DNA of 64,000 bases from the NCBI GenBank assembly GCA_963708795.1, contig CAVPUH010000006.1, forward strand, positions 248,001-312,000, written 5' to 3'. Positions 9,281 through 18,621 of the stretch are shown here, one piece after another. The position numbers and the translations under genes are program-made. The notes under the pieces were generated by a model that was given only the letters and a program-made list of their open reading frames with translations, searched no databases and was not told the origin of the DNA. The stretch is from DAIQRJ01 sp963708795 (lineage in GTDB: Bacteria; Actinomycetota; Actinomycetes; Propionibacteriales; DAIQRJ01). The number at the start of each line of letters is the position of its first letter. Positions within the stretch are counted from its first letter, which is position 1.

Positions 9281-10270
9281 CTAGCGCCGGCCCGATCGAT
9301 CAACTGCCGCGCTCCATGCCCGGAACCGCTCGAATTCGTCCACCTCGGCACCCTCGAGCGCGCGCCACGGCTCGAGGGTGGCGCTACCGGACGGCCCGTC
9401 CCACGACCACTCTGCGCACACCTCGCCGCCGCTCACCAACGTGCCAGGCATGTGACCGGGCGGATGGACGAGACGCCTCTTGGCCGCGAGCAGGGGCGAT
9501 GAGAGCTGCTTCCGGCAGAAGTAGACGTTGTCGAACTCCGGCAAGACGAACGTCGGCCGCGGATCCTGTACCGCCGGCTGAGCCGAGTCGGTCGACGCGT
9601 CCGCGACGACGGACCGTAGGCCGCTGACTCCAGACCAGTACCCGGCATCCGCGGCGGTCGCAGGCCCGAAAGCCCGGAGGAACGAGCCCACGAGATCCCC
9701 GAGCCCGGCCTCCTCGTCGCCCAGCGGCTCATCGAAGGCCTGCTCCGCGAGGATGTAGCGCGTCCGCGCGGGACGCCAGGCCGACTCGTCGGCGACCTGG
9801 ACGACGGGGCAGAGCATCCGCACGGCGAACCCGAGTCGACGCGGCTGCTCGTGCGGAAAGCGCTCGGCGAGCGCCGCGCCGATCTCGGCCCGGGTGAGGC
9901 CGTCGTGGGCGCGCAGCAGCTCGGTGCCCGCGGCCAGCAGCGCGTCGTGGTCGACGACATCCCAGAGGCCCTTCGAGAATCCGCGCACCGTGCGCTCGAG
10001 CATGGGTTGAAGACACCTGCGCCAGGCGACGTACTGCCGTCGGGTCACCAGGTGCACGGTCCCCCGCATCAGGTTCGCCTTGACCAGCCGGTACGAGCGA
10101 AGGGCGCCGTCGAGGTCGCCCAGGTCGAGGTGCCGCATGCGGGTCCAGAGCCCGACGACGGGCGCTCGTGGCGTCTGGGCATTGAGGCCGGCGATGCACT
10201 CGACGATGCCTTCCACGCCGCCGTCGAACCGCTGGTCGAGGAACTGGCGGGCCAGCTGGTCGTCGTTCAC
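9281..10270 (-). CDS. Winged-helix DNA-binding protein (HTH_42, AlkZ/YcaQ-like)
   Basis: A 329-residue protein of the HTH_42 family, which includes the DNA glycosylases AlkZ/YcaQ that remove alkylated or cross-linked bases. Family features seen are an N-terminal segment GIVECIAGLNAQTPRAPVVGLWTR, a middle TVHLVTRRQYVAWR block and the C-terminal VLPEFDNVYFCRK followed by GGEVCAEWSWDG. A catalytic QxQ/QxD motif is not clear here; the segment NAQTPRAP holds a single Gln. Activity as a glycosylase is therefore only possible. Its ATG overlaps the stop of the coiled-coil gene upstream (ATGA), so the two form an operon. Confidence 0.85.
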   Translation of the reverse strand: MNDDQLARQFLDQRFDGGVEGIVECIAGLNAQTPRAPVVGLWTRMRHLDLGDLDGALRSYRLVKANLMRGTVHLVTRRQYVAWRRCLQPMLERTVRGFSKGLWDVVDHDALLAAGTELLRAHDGLTRAEIGAALAERFPHEQPRRLGFAVRMLCPVVQVADESAWRPARTRYILAEQAFDEPLGDEEAGLGDLVGSFLRAFGPATAADAGYWSGVSGLRSVVADASTDSAQPAVQDPRPTFVLPEFDNVYFCRKQLSSPLLAAKRRLVHPPGHMPGTLVSGGEVCAEWSWDGPSGSATLEPWRALEGAEVDEFERFRAWSAAVDRSGRR

Positions 10271-11157
10271 GACAGGCGGTCGAGCCGCGTCCGCGCCAGC
10301 CGCAGCTTTCCGTCGGCATCACGAGCCTGGCGTTGGGCTCGCTCGAGTGCAGCCCGCGCCGTCCGCCGGTCGCGTTCCGCAGCTGACTGCGTTTCCTCGG
10401 CGGCGGTCAGCTCCGTCCGCAACCGGGTCGCCTTGTCGGCGGCGGTCGACACCGCCTTCTCGGCGTCGGCATGGTCGTCCTCGGCGCCGCGCAGGGATTC
10501 CGCCGCTTCCTCGGCCACGGTTCGTGCGTCGGCTTCCGCACGCTCGGCGTCGGCGCGTTCGGCGGCCCGCCGCTCGGCCTTCTCCGCCGCCTTCGCCTTC
10601 GCGTCCGACGAAGGGGCCTTGGACGCGCTGGGCTTCGGCACGAGCCGCAGATCGGGCCGGGCGTCCGGCACGCCTCCGTCGGCACCGGCGGGAAAGCCGA
10701 CCCGCTGCAAGGTGCCCGTCAGGTGTCCTGCCAGCAATTCTTCCGCGGCGGCCTCGTCGGCGAGTGCGGCATGGAGGGAGTCGTCGAGACCGCGCTCGGT
10801 GTCGGCACTCACCCGACGGCCCGAGGCCACGGCGATCTGCTTCGCCTGTTGCACCAGGGCATGCACGAGCCGGTGCTGCTGCCGGCCGAGGTCGCGGAGC
10901 TCGGCTCCGCTGAGACTGGCCGACGCTTCGCGCAGGCCGGCTCCGAGTTCCATCAGCGGCTCGAGCTCGTCCCGGCGCTCGCGCACCAACTGGTTCGCCA
11001 GCCACCCCACCATCGTGGGCTTCCCGAGGCCCAGGATCGCAGCGGCGAGCTCCTTCTCCCCGGCCGCCTTGGCCTCCTTCGCCCGCGCGTTACGTGCCGC
11101 GGTGAAGTCCTCCGGCGTCAGCGCGTAGAGCTCATCCGCCACGGTGTCGATGTCCAC
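10267..11157 (-). CDS. Hypothetical coiled-coil protein
   Basis: A 296-residue protein. The first 150 residues are helical and soluble (PEDFTAARNARAKEAKAAGE, then a helix with GKPTMVGWLANQLVRERRDEL). A short Pro/Ser linker follows, and residues about 175-290 are an Ala/Glu/Arg-rich segment with strong coiled-coil character. I know of similar uncharacterised actinobacterial proteins but no function. The coupling to the AlkZ-like gene (4-nt overlap) hints at a DNA-related role, which is inference. Confidence 0.8.
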   Translation of the reverse strand: MDIDTVADELYALTPEDFTAARNARAKEAKAAGEKELAAAILGLGKPTMVGWLANQLVRERRDELEPLMELGAGLREASASLSGAELRDLGRQQHRLVHALVQQAKQIAVASGRRVSADTERGLDDSLHAALADEAAAEELLAGHLTGTLQRVGFPAGADGGVPDARPDLRLVPKPSASKAPSSDAKAKAAEKAERRAAERADAERAEADARTVAEEAAESLRGAEDDHADAEKAVSTAADKATRLRTELTAAEETQSAAERDRRTARAALERAQRQARDADGKLRLARTRLDRLS

Positions 11158-11206
11158 GGCGCCATCCTGCCTGCTCCCCTGCGCAACACGGCGTGGTTCG
11201 ACCCGG

Positions 11207-12034
11207 TCAGGCCCGAGACCACAACACCGGGTTCATCGGCGTGTCCGGGTTCTCGCCCGGCACCTTGCCCGGCAGCCAGTTGGCCAGGTCGCTGACCTGG
11301 TTGTCGTTGACGGGCTCGGCGATCTCGATGTCCGCGTCGATGTAGATCACCGTCATCACCCGCCGCGGGATCTCCGACGTGTTCGGCGACGCGTGGTGGA
11401 ACGTCCAGCCCTGGTGGAAACTCGCATCCCCGAGGGCGAACGGCTCTTCGACGATCGGGAATGCCTGCTCCGCGAGGGCCCTCTGCATCTGCCGCTCGGA
11501 CTCGTCGCTGATCGCGAGGTCGCGTCCGAACGAGAAACGGTGGCTGCCGCGAGCGAACGTCAACGGACCGAGCGGCAACGGGGTCTCCTGCAGCGGCAAC
11601 CAGATCGTGCAGCACCGATCGCCGACCAGCGGCCAGTAGTACTGGTCGGCGTGCCAGGGAGTGATCCCGCCGCCGGGCTCCTTGTACAGCGCCTGATCGT
11701 GGTAGACCCGAACGCCACGGACGCCCATGAGTTCGGCGGCGATCCTGGCCAACCGGGACGAGAAGACCAGCTCGCGCACCCGATCGCTGTGCTGCCACAG
11801 GTTCGTCACCTGCAGGAAGGCCTTCGAGTAGGTGTCCCGCTCGGCCATCGGGAGGTGCATCGTGTTCAAGGCGATCACCTGTTCGGTGATCTCGGGTTCG
11901 TAGTGCTCGACGACCGCTGGGTCGAGGACACCGGTCAGGTGGACGTAGCCGTCCCGCTCGAATGCGGCCGACGCCCCCGCGGGCACGTCGTAGGGCGTGG
12001 CCAGGGCGTCGGCCGCCAGTACGGGTGAGCTCAT
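11207..12034 (-). CDS. Phytanoyl-CoA dioxygenase (PhyH) family protein
   Basis: A 275-residue Fe(II)/2-oxoglutarate-dependent oxygenase of the PhyH family. The iron-binding HxD is in TPWHADQYYW, the distal histidine in FHHASPN, and the oxoglutarate-binding Arg is probably in EIPRRVMTVIY. The start is placed at ATG 12034, because the 19 upstream in-frame residues are Arg/Gly-rich and unlike the family. The GERYDG-type N-terminal strand (FERDGYVHLTGVL) follows soon after this start. The substrate is unknown; the family hydroxylates lipids, halogenates or tailors secondary metabolites. It is transcribed away from the ABC exporter at 12199. Confidence 0.88.
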   Translation of the reverse strand: MSSPVLAADALATPYDVPAGASAAFERDGYVHLTGVLDPAVVEHYEPEITEQVIALNTMHLPMAERDTYSKAFLQVTNLWQHSDRVRELVFSSRLARIAAELMGVRGVRVYHDQALYKEPGGGITPWHADQYYWPLVGDRCCTIWLPLQETPLPLGPLTFARGSHRFSFGRDLAISDESERQMQRALAEQAFPIVEEPFALGDASFHQGWTFHHASPNTSEIPRRVMTVIYIDADIEIAEPVNDNQVSDLANWLPGKVPGENPDTPMNPVLWSRA

Positions 12035-12198
12035 CTCGGTTCTCCCTGCTCGGTTGCCGTCCACGCTTCCACGGCCGGCCGGCCGCGTCACGTGGGCACC
12101 CCGTGATGACCGGTACCGGCTCGGTGTGACATTCGTCCTGCCCGACCGGTGACCGCCCGCAGGGTGACCGGGCCCGGCGGAGCGGCATCGTCGTGGGT

Positions 12199-13227
12199 AT
12201 GACGACGAACAACGTGCCCCGACTGCCGGCCACGCCGGACGCGGTCGATGCCGTCACCGCCATCGAACTCCACGACGTCCGGCGATCGTTCGGCTCGGTC
12301 CATGCCGTCGCCGGCGTCGACCTCACCGTCCGCCCGGGTGAGATCGTCGCGCTGCTCGGCCCCAACGGCGCCGGCAAGACGACGACGATCGACATGGTCC
12401 TCGGGCTCGGCAAGGCCGACACCGGAACGGTCACGGTGTTCGGCATGGCCCCGCACCAGGCGATCGCGCGTGGACTCGTGTCGGCCGTCCTGCAGTCCGG
12501 CGGCCTGCTGAAGGACCTGACTGTCGCCGAGACCGTGGCCATCACGGCCAGTGTGAGCACCGCCCCACGACCGGTGGCCGAGGTGCTCGAGCGGGCAGGC
12601 ATCGCCGACATCGCCGAGCGGCGGGTGGGGAAGTGCTCCGGCGGCCAGCAGCAACGGCTCCGGTTCGCGATGTCGCTCGTCTCCGACCCGCTCCTGGTGA
12701 TCCTCGACGAACCGACCACGGGCATGGACGTGGAGGGGCGGCGCGACTTCTGGGCCGCCATCCGCGCCGACGCCGAGCTCGGCCGCACCGTCGTGTTCGC
12801 CACCCACTATCTCGACGAGGCCGACGCGTACGCCGACCGCATCGTGCTGATGCAGCACGGCCGGATCGTCGCCGACGGCACCGCCGCCGAGATCAAGAAC
12901 CTGGCCTCCGGTCGCACCGTCCGGGCGACGATTCCCGACGTCGACACCAGCCTGCTGGCCCGGATCCCGGGCGTCGACTCGGTCGAGGTCCGCGGTGACA
13001 GCGTGCTGGTGCACGCGAACGACTCCGACCGCGTCGCCCGCTACCTGTTCGAACACACTGCCGCGCACGACCTCGAGATCACCAGCCGCAACCTCGAGGA
13101 CGCGTTCATCGCCCTCACGTCCGACCCGCGCCCGTCGACCGCCGACCAGCCGGCCCGACCGGTCGGAGCCACCGACGCCGCTGATTCCGCTGATTCCGCC
13201 GTCACCTCTCTGGAGAACTCCCGATGA
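12199..13227 (+). CDS. ABC-2 exporter ATP-binding protein
   Basis: A 342-residue ATPase. Walker A is GPNGAGKTTT, the signature is CSGGQQQRLRFAMS, Walker B is LLVILDEPTTGMD, and the switch histidine is in ATHYLDEADAYADR. A C-terminal domain follows, with an acidic/Ala-rich tail. ATG 12199 is chosen over the GTG 6 nt upstream. The stop overlaps the ATG of the permease (ATGA). The set exporter plus histidine kinase plus NarL regulator is a common actinobacterial module in which the kinase controls the exporter, usually in response to membrane or antibiotic stress. Confidence 0.93.
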   Translation: MTTNNVPRLPATPDAVDAVTAIELHDVRRSFGSVHAVAGVDLTVRPGEIVALLGPNGAGKTTTIDMVLGLGKADTGTVTVFGMAPHQAIARGLVSAVLQSGGLLKDLTVAETVAITASVSTAPRPVAEVLERAGIADIAERRVGKCSGGQQQRLRFAMSLVSDPLLVILDEPTTGMDVEGRRDFWAAIRADAELGRTVVFATHYLDEADAYADRIVLMQHGRIVADGTAAEIKNLASGRTVRATIPDVDTSLLARIPGVDSVEVRGDSVLVHANDSDRVARYLFEHTAAHDLEITSRNLEDAFIALTSDPRPSTADQPARPVGATDAADSADSAVTSLENSR

Positions 13228-14030
13228 CCACCTCCGCCGTCCCGGCCGTCACCGCCGGCACGATCGCGGCCCGCCGCGCCCCGTCGGCCGGGGGCCTCAA
13301 CCCCACCCTCGTCCTGATCGAGCTCCGACGCGTCTTCCGCAATCGCCGGACCCTCGTCTTCACCCTGGTGATGCCGGCCGTCTTCTTCCTGCTCTTCGGT
13401 ACGAACTCGGGGTACAAGACCGAGAGCGCGGGCAACGGCAACATCACCGCGTACGTCCTCGTCAGCATGGCCGTGTACGGCGCGATGCTGGCCACGACCT
13501 CGGGCGGTGCGTCGGTGTCGATCGAGCGGGCGGCCGGCTGGAGCCGGCAGCTCCGGCTCACTCCGTTGAACCCCGCCGCCTACGTGGCCGTCAAGCTCAT
13601 CACCGCGATGGCGCTCGGGCTCGCGTCCGTCGTCGTCGTCATGATCGTCGGCAAGCTGGCCGGCGCGCAGATGCCGCTGACGGTCTGGATCGAGAGTGCG
13701 GCGCTGGCCTGGATCTGCTCGATCGTCTTCGCGGCGTTCGGCCTGTTCATGGGATACCTGCTGCCGAGCGACAACGTCATGCAGATCATCGGGCCGGCGC
13801 TGGCCATCCTCGCGTTCGCCGGCGGCCTCTTCGTCCCGGTCGACCAGCTGGGCCACACGTTCGCGACGATCGCGAAGTACACGCCGGTGTACGGCGTGGG
13901 CGAGATCGCCCGGGCTCCGCTGACGGGGACCGGGTTCACGGTGGCGGCGTTCGCCAACGTCATCGTCTGGACGACGATCTTCGTCGTCGGTGCGACGTGG
14001 CGATTCCGCCGGGACACGAACCGGGTCTGA
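13224..14030 (+). CDS. ABC-2 type exporter permease
   Basis: A 268-residue membrane protein with six predicted helices. The first follows ELRRVFRNRRTLVFTLVMPAVFFLLFG, the usual opening of ABC-2 permeases. The connecting segment ERAAGWSRQLRLTPL and the C-terminal GLFVPVDQLGHTFATIAKYTPVYGVGE are typical of the family. It is coupled to the ATPase before it and followed after 2 nt by the sensor kinase. Substrate unknown. Confidence 0.92.
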   Translation: MTTSAVPAVTAGTIAARRAPSAGGLNPTLVLIELRRVFRNRRTLVFTLVMPAVFFLLFGTNSGYKTESAGNGNITAYVLVSMAVYGAMLATTSGGASVSIERAAGWSRQLRLTPLNPAAYVAVKLITAMALGLASVVVVMIVGKLAGAQMPLTVWIESAALAWICSIVFAAFGLFMGYLLPSDNVMQIIGPALAILAFAGGLFVPVDQLGHTFATIAKYTPVYGVGEIARAPLTGTGFTVAAFANVIVWTTIFVVGATWRFRRDTNRV

Positions 14031-14032
14031 GC

Positions 14033-15313
14033 ATGACTCCCGATCGCGCGCCTATCCTCGACGACGTGGACGAGCCCGTGGACACCAAGCGCACCGAGCG
14101 TCGCAACCGGTGGATCGGGTTCGGCGTCTTCGCCGGCATCTGGCTGGTGTTCCTCGGTTCGCCGCTGGCTGCGGCAGCCACGCACGGCGATCCGGTGGAA
14201 CGCGTGATCGGCGTGACCGCGACGATCCTGTTCGCGGTGGCCTACATCATGTGGCTCGCCTTCCAGCAGCGACGGAGCGGTGGCGGCTGGGGCGGCAACC
14301 CGGCCTGCGTGCCACTGCGGTACCGGGTCGGCGTGCTCGTCGGGCTGAGCGTGCTCGCCCTGGCCACGGTGCCGGCGGCGGGGCCCGCGGCGCTCACGTT
14401 CCTGGTCTTCATCGTGGCGACCGCCATCGGCAGCTTCGGCGGCCCCAGCGTGTGGATCGCCGGCGGTGCCGGGCTCCTGCTGTGCTTCATCGTCTACGTC
14501 ACCGATCCCGGGTCTCACGACACCGTGCCCGGGACCGCGCTGGGGCTCGTCCTGGCCAGCATCGCGGTGCAGGCGTCGAAGAAGCTGTCGGTGCGCGGAC
14601 GGCAGCTCGAGGCGGCGCGCGCCCAGATGACCGAGCTGGCGGTGGCCGCGGAACGCGAGCGGATGGCCCGGGACCTGCACGACATCCTCGGACATTCACT
14701 CACGGTCATCGCGATGAAGTCCGAGCTCGCCGGCCGGCTCGTCGAACGTGACACTCCGCGCGACACCGGGCTCGCCGCCACCGAGATCGCCGACATCGAA
14801 CGGCTCGCCCGGCAATCGCTCGCCGATGTCCGTGCCACCATCAACGGCTCCCGCGAGGTCAATCTGGCGACCGAGATCGTCAACGCGCGTACCGCGCTCG
14901 CCGCGGCCGGCATCCGCGCGTCCCTGCCCAACGCGCTCGACGACGTCCCGATCGAACGCAGCGAACTGTTCGGCTGGGTCATGCGGGAGGCCGTCACGAA
15001 CGTCGTGCGGCACTCCGCGGCCGCTCACTGCACGGTGACCGTCGGCGCCGACCACGTCGAGATCGTCGACGACGGCATCGGCCTGGCCGATGTGGGTGAC
15101 GGGGACGGCATGGGCCTGCACGGACTGCGGGAGCGGGTCGACAAGGCCGGCGGAGCACTCACCCTCGGCGTCGGCCCGAGCGGCGGCCTTCGGCTTCGGG
15201 TGGAACTGCCGCCGCTGGCACATACGTCCGCGGTCACCACTCCGGCGGCCGTTCGACCGGACCGTCCGGACCTGAGCGACCGCGCCGTCGGTGACGCGGC
15301 GGTGAGCCGGTGA
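14033..15313 (+). CDS. Sensor histidine kinase (DesK/NarX-type, HisKA_3)
   Basis: A 426-residue membrane kinase. After an Arg-rich cytoplasmic start it has about five membrane helices (residues 30-170). The dimerisation domain carries the phospho-acceptor in ARDLHDILGHSLT, followed by the HATPase domain with N-box REAVTNVVRHS, G1 DDGIGL and G2 GMGLHGLRERV. This multi-helix sensor with HisKA_3 is the DesK-like layout, which senses membrane state or compounds within it. The start is ATG 14033, 2 nt after the permease stop. Its 3' end overlaps the start of the response regulator, its evident partner. Confidence 0.93.
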   Translation: MTPDRAPILDDVDEPVDTKRTERRNRWIGFGVFAGIWLVFLGSPLAAAATHGDPVERVIGVTATILFAVAYIMWLAFQQRRSGGGWGGNPACVPLRYRVGVLVGLSVLALATVPAAGPAALTFLVFIVATAIGSFGGPSVWIAGGAGLLLCFIVYVTDPGSHDTVPGTALGLVLASIAVQASKKLSVRGRQLEAARAQMTELAVAAERERMARDLHDILGHSLTVIAMKSELAGRLVERDTPRDTGLAATEIADIERLARQSLADVRATINGSREVNLATEIVNARTALAAAGIRASLPNALDDVPIERSELFGWVMREAVTNVVRHSAAAHCTVTVGADHVEIVDDGIGLADVGDGDGMGLHGLRERVDKAGGALTLGVGPSGGLRLRVELPPLAHTSAVTTPAAVRPDRPDLSDRAVGDAAVSR

Positions 15314-15919
15314 TCCGGCTCCTCCTCGCCGACGACCAGGCCCTCGTCCGCGGCGCGCTCGCCGCCCTCCTCGGTCTGGAGCAGGACATCGAGGTCGTCG
15401 CACAGGTCGGCCGTGGCGACGAAGTGGTCGAGGCGGCGCGAACCGCACGGCCGGACGTCGCGCTCCTCGACGTCGAGATGCCCGGTCTCGACGGCATCTC
15501 CGCCACCGCCCTGCTCCGCAGCGCGCTCCCCAGCTGCAAGGTCCTCGTCGTCACCACGTTCGGCCGCCCGGGTTATCTCCGTCGCGCCATGGAGGCCGGT
15601 GCCAGCGGTTTCGTGGTCAAGGACACACCGGCCCGGGAACTCGCCGACGCGGTCCGCCGGGTGCAGGCCGGCCTCCGGGTCGTCGATCCGGCCCTGGCCG
15701 CGGAGACCCTGGCGAACGGTCACAGCCCGCTCACCAGCCGCGAGACGGAGGTCTTGCAGGCGGCCCGGGCCGGCGGCACCGTGCTGGACCTCGCCGCAGG
15801 GACTCCATCTCTCCGAAGGGACCGTGCGCAACTACCTGTCGAGCGCCATCGGCAAGACCGGCGCCCGTACCCGGGCCGAGGCGGTCCGGCTGGCAGATGA
15901 CAACGGTTGGCTGCTCTGA
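15310..15919 (+). CDS. NarL/LuxR-type response regulator, frameshifted in this sequence
   Basis: This is the partner of the kinase before it, with overlapping start GTG 15310. The receiver domain has the acidic pair in LLADDQ, the phospho-acceptor Asp in DVALLDVEMPGLDG, the conserved Thr in LVVTTFG and the Lys in FVVKD. The LuxR-type helix-turn-helix begins with LTSRETEVLQAARAGG. At 15798-15803 the frame breaks: the recognition part LHLSEGTVRNYLSSAIGKTG continues in the next frame to TGA 15917-15919. Removing one base (A15802) restores a 202-residue protein of normal length. In the raw frame the protein would lose its DNA-binding helix. I infer a sequence error. The likely target is the exporter operon itself. 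Confidence 0.87.
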
Positions 15920-15960
15920 GCCCGGACCGGATTGTCGTCAGCGCCCAGCTCGCAGGATTC

Positions 15961-16000
15961 GGGGCGTAGCCCCACTACCTCACTGGGGGTGTAGGACTAC
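15961..16000. promoter_or_regulatory. Short dyads between the two-component genes and the next gene
   Basis: GGGGC-GTA-GCCCC (15961-15973) is a small hairpin directly after the response-regulator gene. GTAGGACTAC (15991-16000) is a 10-bp palindrome about 30 nt upstream of the predicted start of the 16035 gene. The second could be an operator or NarL-type box. Both are short, so chance is possible. Confidence 0.3.
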
Positions 16001-16022
16001 TCCGTTCGTCACGTTCGGTGCC

Positions 16023-16028
16023 TACTCT
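16023..16028 (+). promoter_or_regulatory. -10 box TACTCT of a leaderless promoter
   Basis: TACTCT fits the actinobacterial -10 consensus TANNNT and ends 6 nt before ATG 16035. Transcription would start at or beside the start codon. No clear -35 is seen. Confidence 0.5.
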
Positions 16029-16034
16029 GGGACC

Positions 16035-16400
16035 ATGACCGCGCACCAGCCGCTGCCCGACGACCTCGACAAGGATGTCCGTGCCACTGCTGCCGCAGCC
16101 TCCGATCTCGGCAGCGGCTACCACGACGAACTCGCCTCGTCGCTCGTCGACAAGGTCGAGGCTGAACTGAGCCGCCGCCAGCAGCAGCCGAACGTCCCCG
16201 CGTACCAGCCGCCTGCCCAGGCCCGCTCCGCCGCGGACGGACCGGCTGTGGCCGTCGCGATCATCTCCCTCGTGATGGCGATCCCGCTGACGGGGATCGC
16301 CGGTGTCGCGGCTCATGCCGGCCTGATCGGGATGTTCATGGTCTGGGTCGGGATCATCGGCGTGAACCTGGCCTTCGCCTGGGGTCGCCGGCGCGACTGA
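16035..16400 (+). CDS. Small two-helix membrane protein, function unknown
   Basis: A 121-residue protein. The N-terminal 60 residues are soluble and acidic, with a helix ASSLVDKVEAELSRRQQQ. Two membrane helices follow (AVAVAIISLVMAIPLTGIAGV and GLIGMFMVWVGIIGVNLAFAW) and the tail is short and basic. This layout is common among small actinobacterial membrane proteins next to two-component systems. No conserved motif is recognised. Start ATG 16035 is supported by the TACTCT box. Confidence 0.72.
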   Translation: MTAHQPLPDDLDKDVRATAAAASDLGSGYHDELASSLVDKVEAELSRRQQQPNVPAYQPPAQARSAADGPAVAVAIISLVMAIPLTGIAGVAAHAGLIGMFMVWVGIIGVNLAFAWGRRRD

Positions 16401-16469
16401 CGCCCGGCCACCTGCGGACAGCCCCCGTCCGGCGCCCGCCAGCACCGTGCCGTGACCCGGCTGTTCTCC

Positions 16470-16475
16470 TAGCGT
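16470..16475 (+). promoter_or_regulatory. -10 box TAGCGT of a leaderless promoter
   Basis: TAGCGT ends 7 nt before the ATG of the alpha-galactosidase gene, the spacing expected for a leaderless transcript. Confidence 0.5.
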
Positions 16476-16482
16476 TACCGGC

Positions 16483-18621
16483 ATGCCTCCCACCGCGACG
16501 ACCACCGACGTCACCAGCTATGTCCTCGGCACGATCGCCGTCGACCTGACGGTCTCGCCGGACGCCCCGGTCGGGCTGGTCGCGCTGCGTCCTGCGGCGG
16601 TTCCCGCCGTCCACGAGCGCGGCGACTCGGCGATCGACATCGTCGAGCTCGGGCTCCTCGGCGATGGTCGCCGGGCCAGTGCGTCCGTGCGTCACGAGGC
16701 GCTCGCGACGGCACTGCGGCTCCGCCCGGAAGGAGTGGAGCAGAGCGACCCGGCCCGGCTCGTGATCAGGCAGCGGGACGCGTCCACCGGACTCGCCGTC
16801 ACCGTCGAGCTCGCCGTCGCCGCCACCGGCGTCCCAGCGTTGCGCTGGACCACCACCGTCACGAACGAGGGCACGGCGCCGGTCACGCTGACGTACCTGT
16901 CGTCAGCGGTGGTCACCGGAGCCGGCTCGACCCTGGAGACGCCGATCCTCAGCGACACCACGGCGACGTTCGCCACCGCTCGCAATGCCTGGTGTGCCGA
17001 AGCCCGCTGGCTCATCCGCCCGATCACCGAGAGCGGCCTCGTCGATTCGACCCGCTGGCCCGCCGACGCCGTGACACACGGACCCCGCGAGGGCGCCCGG
17101 TCGCGAGTCCTCGTCGCCGCCTACGGGACGTGGTCCACGTCGGATTTCCTCCCGATGGGCGCGATCTCGGCCGGTGGATCGACCTGGCTCTGGCAGATCG
17201 AGAACAACGGACCGTGGTCGTTCGACCTGTCCGACTGGGAACACGACGTCAGCGCCCGCTGCAGCGGGCCGAACGACACCGAGCACGACTGGCGGCATGT
17301 CGTCGAACCCGGAGCGAGCTTCACCGCCGTGCCGGCCACGACAGTCGTCACCGTCGGCTCGCTGACCGACGCGTTGCGCGCCTTGACCACGGCCCGGCGC
17401 GCGCACCGCCGGCCACACGTCGACAACGTGACGCTGCCGGTGATCTTCAACGACTACATGAACTGCCTCATGGGCGACCCGACCACCGAGAAGCTCCTTC
17501 CCGTCATCGAGTCCGCTGCCGACGCCGGTGCCGAGTACTTCGTGATCGACGCCGGCTGGTACTCCGACGACGGCGGCTGGTGGGAGACGGTCGGTGCCTG
17601 GCAGCCGTCCGTCCAGCGATTCCCGGGCGGCGGGCTGAAGGCCGTCATCGACCGGATCCACGAGCGCGGCATGGTCCCCGGTCTCTGGCTCGAACCCGAG
17701 GTGATCGGCGTCAAGTCCCCGCTCGCGCAGACGCTGCCGGACGACGCGTTCTTCACGGTCGACGGGATCCGGCTGGTCGAGGCCGGTCGCCACCAGCTGG
17801 ACTTCCGGCACCCCGCGGTCCGGGCCCACCTCGACGAGACCGTCGACCGGCTCGTCGCCGACTTCGGCATCGGCTACTTCAAGCTCGACTACAACATCAA
17901 CCCCGGCCACGGCACCAACGAGGACGCCGCCAGCCGCGGCGATGGGCTCCTCGGGCACACCCGCGCCCTCCTGACCTGGGTCGACGAGGTCATGGACCGA
18001 CACCCCGGCCTGGTGCTGGAGAACTGCTCGTCGGGTGGCTGCCGGATGGAGTACGGGCAGCTCTCGCACTTCCCGATCCAGTCGACCTCGGACCAGATGG
18101 ATCCCCTCCGGTACGCGTCGATCTCCGCTGGCGTCGCGTCCGCCGTCACGCCCGAGCAGAGCGCGACCTGGGCGTATCCGCTACCGGGCAACGACGACGA
18201 GACGAACGTGACGTGCATGGTGAACGCGCTGCTCGGCCGGATCCACCTGTCCGGACGTCTCGATCTCATGGACGACAGGCAACGCGCGATCGTCCTGCCC
18301 GCCATCGACGTCTACAAGAGCTACCGGGAACGGCTCGCCACGGCACTCCCGTCGTGGCCGCTCGGCCTGCCCGGCTGGGACGACCCGTGGGTCGCGCTCG
18401 GCATGGACGAAGGCGCCGACACCTGGATCGCGGTCTGGCGGCGAGGCGGCGACGACACGGTCCGGCTGCCGGCTGTCGCGCCGGCCGGGTCCCGGGTCGA
18501 GGTGTTGTTCCCGACTGCGGACAGCGGCCTCGCGACCACGTTCGAGCGCGACGGCGACGACCTCGTGATCACGCTGCCGCACGAGGTGGGCGCACGGCTG
18601 ATCCGGATTCAGGCGGGCTGA
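16483..18621 (+). CDS. Alpha-galactosidase, glycoside hydrolase family 36
   Basis: A 712-residue enzyme that removes terminal alpha-galactosyl groups, for instance from raffinose-type sugars. An N-terminal beta-sandwich (1-300) is followed by a TIM barrel beginning FNDYMNCLMGDPT. The nucleophile Asp is in GYFKLDYNIN, and the acid/base Asp is in QSTSDQMDPLRY. ENCSSGGCRMEYG is a further GH36 block. There is no signal peptide, so it probably acts in the cytoplasm on imported sugar. No transporter lies beside it. It ends 13 nt inside the convergent DoxX gene. Confidence 0.93.
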   Translation: MPPTATTTDVTSYVLGTIAVDLTVSPDAPVGLVALRPAAVPAVHERGDSAIDIVELGLLGDGRRASASVRHEALATALRLRPEGVEQSDPARLVIRQRDASTGLAVTVELAVAATGVPALRWTTTVTNEGTAPVTLTYLSSAVVTGAGSTLETPILSDTTATFATARNAWCAEARWLIRPITESGLVDSTRWPADAVTHGPREGARSRVLVAAYGTWSTSDFLPMGAISAGGSTWLWQIENNGPWSFDLSDWEHDVSARCSGPNDTEHDWRHVVEPGASFTAVPATTVVTVGSLTDALRALTTARRAHRRPHVDNVTLPVIFNDYMNCLMGDPTTEKLLPVIESAADAGAEYFVIDAGWYSDDGGWWETVGAWQPSVQRFPGGGLKAVIDRIHERGMVPGLWLEPEVIGVKSPLAQTLPDDAFFTVDGIRLVEAGRHQLDFRHPAVRAHLDETVDRLVADFGIGYFKLDYNINPGHGTNEDAASRGDGLLGHTRALLTWVDEVMDRHPGLVLENCSSGGCRMEYGQLSHFPIQSTSDQMDPLRYASISAGVASAVTPEQSATWAYPLPGNDDETNVTCMVNALLGRIHLSGRLDLMDDRQRAIVLPAIDVYKSYRERLATALPSWPLGLPGWDDPWVALGMDEGADTWIAVWRRGGDDTVRLPAVAPAGSRVEVLFPTADSGLATTFERDGDDLVITLPHEVGARLIRIQAG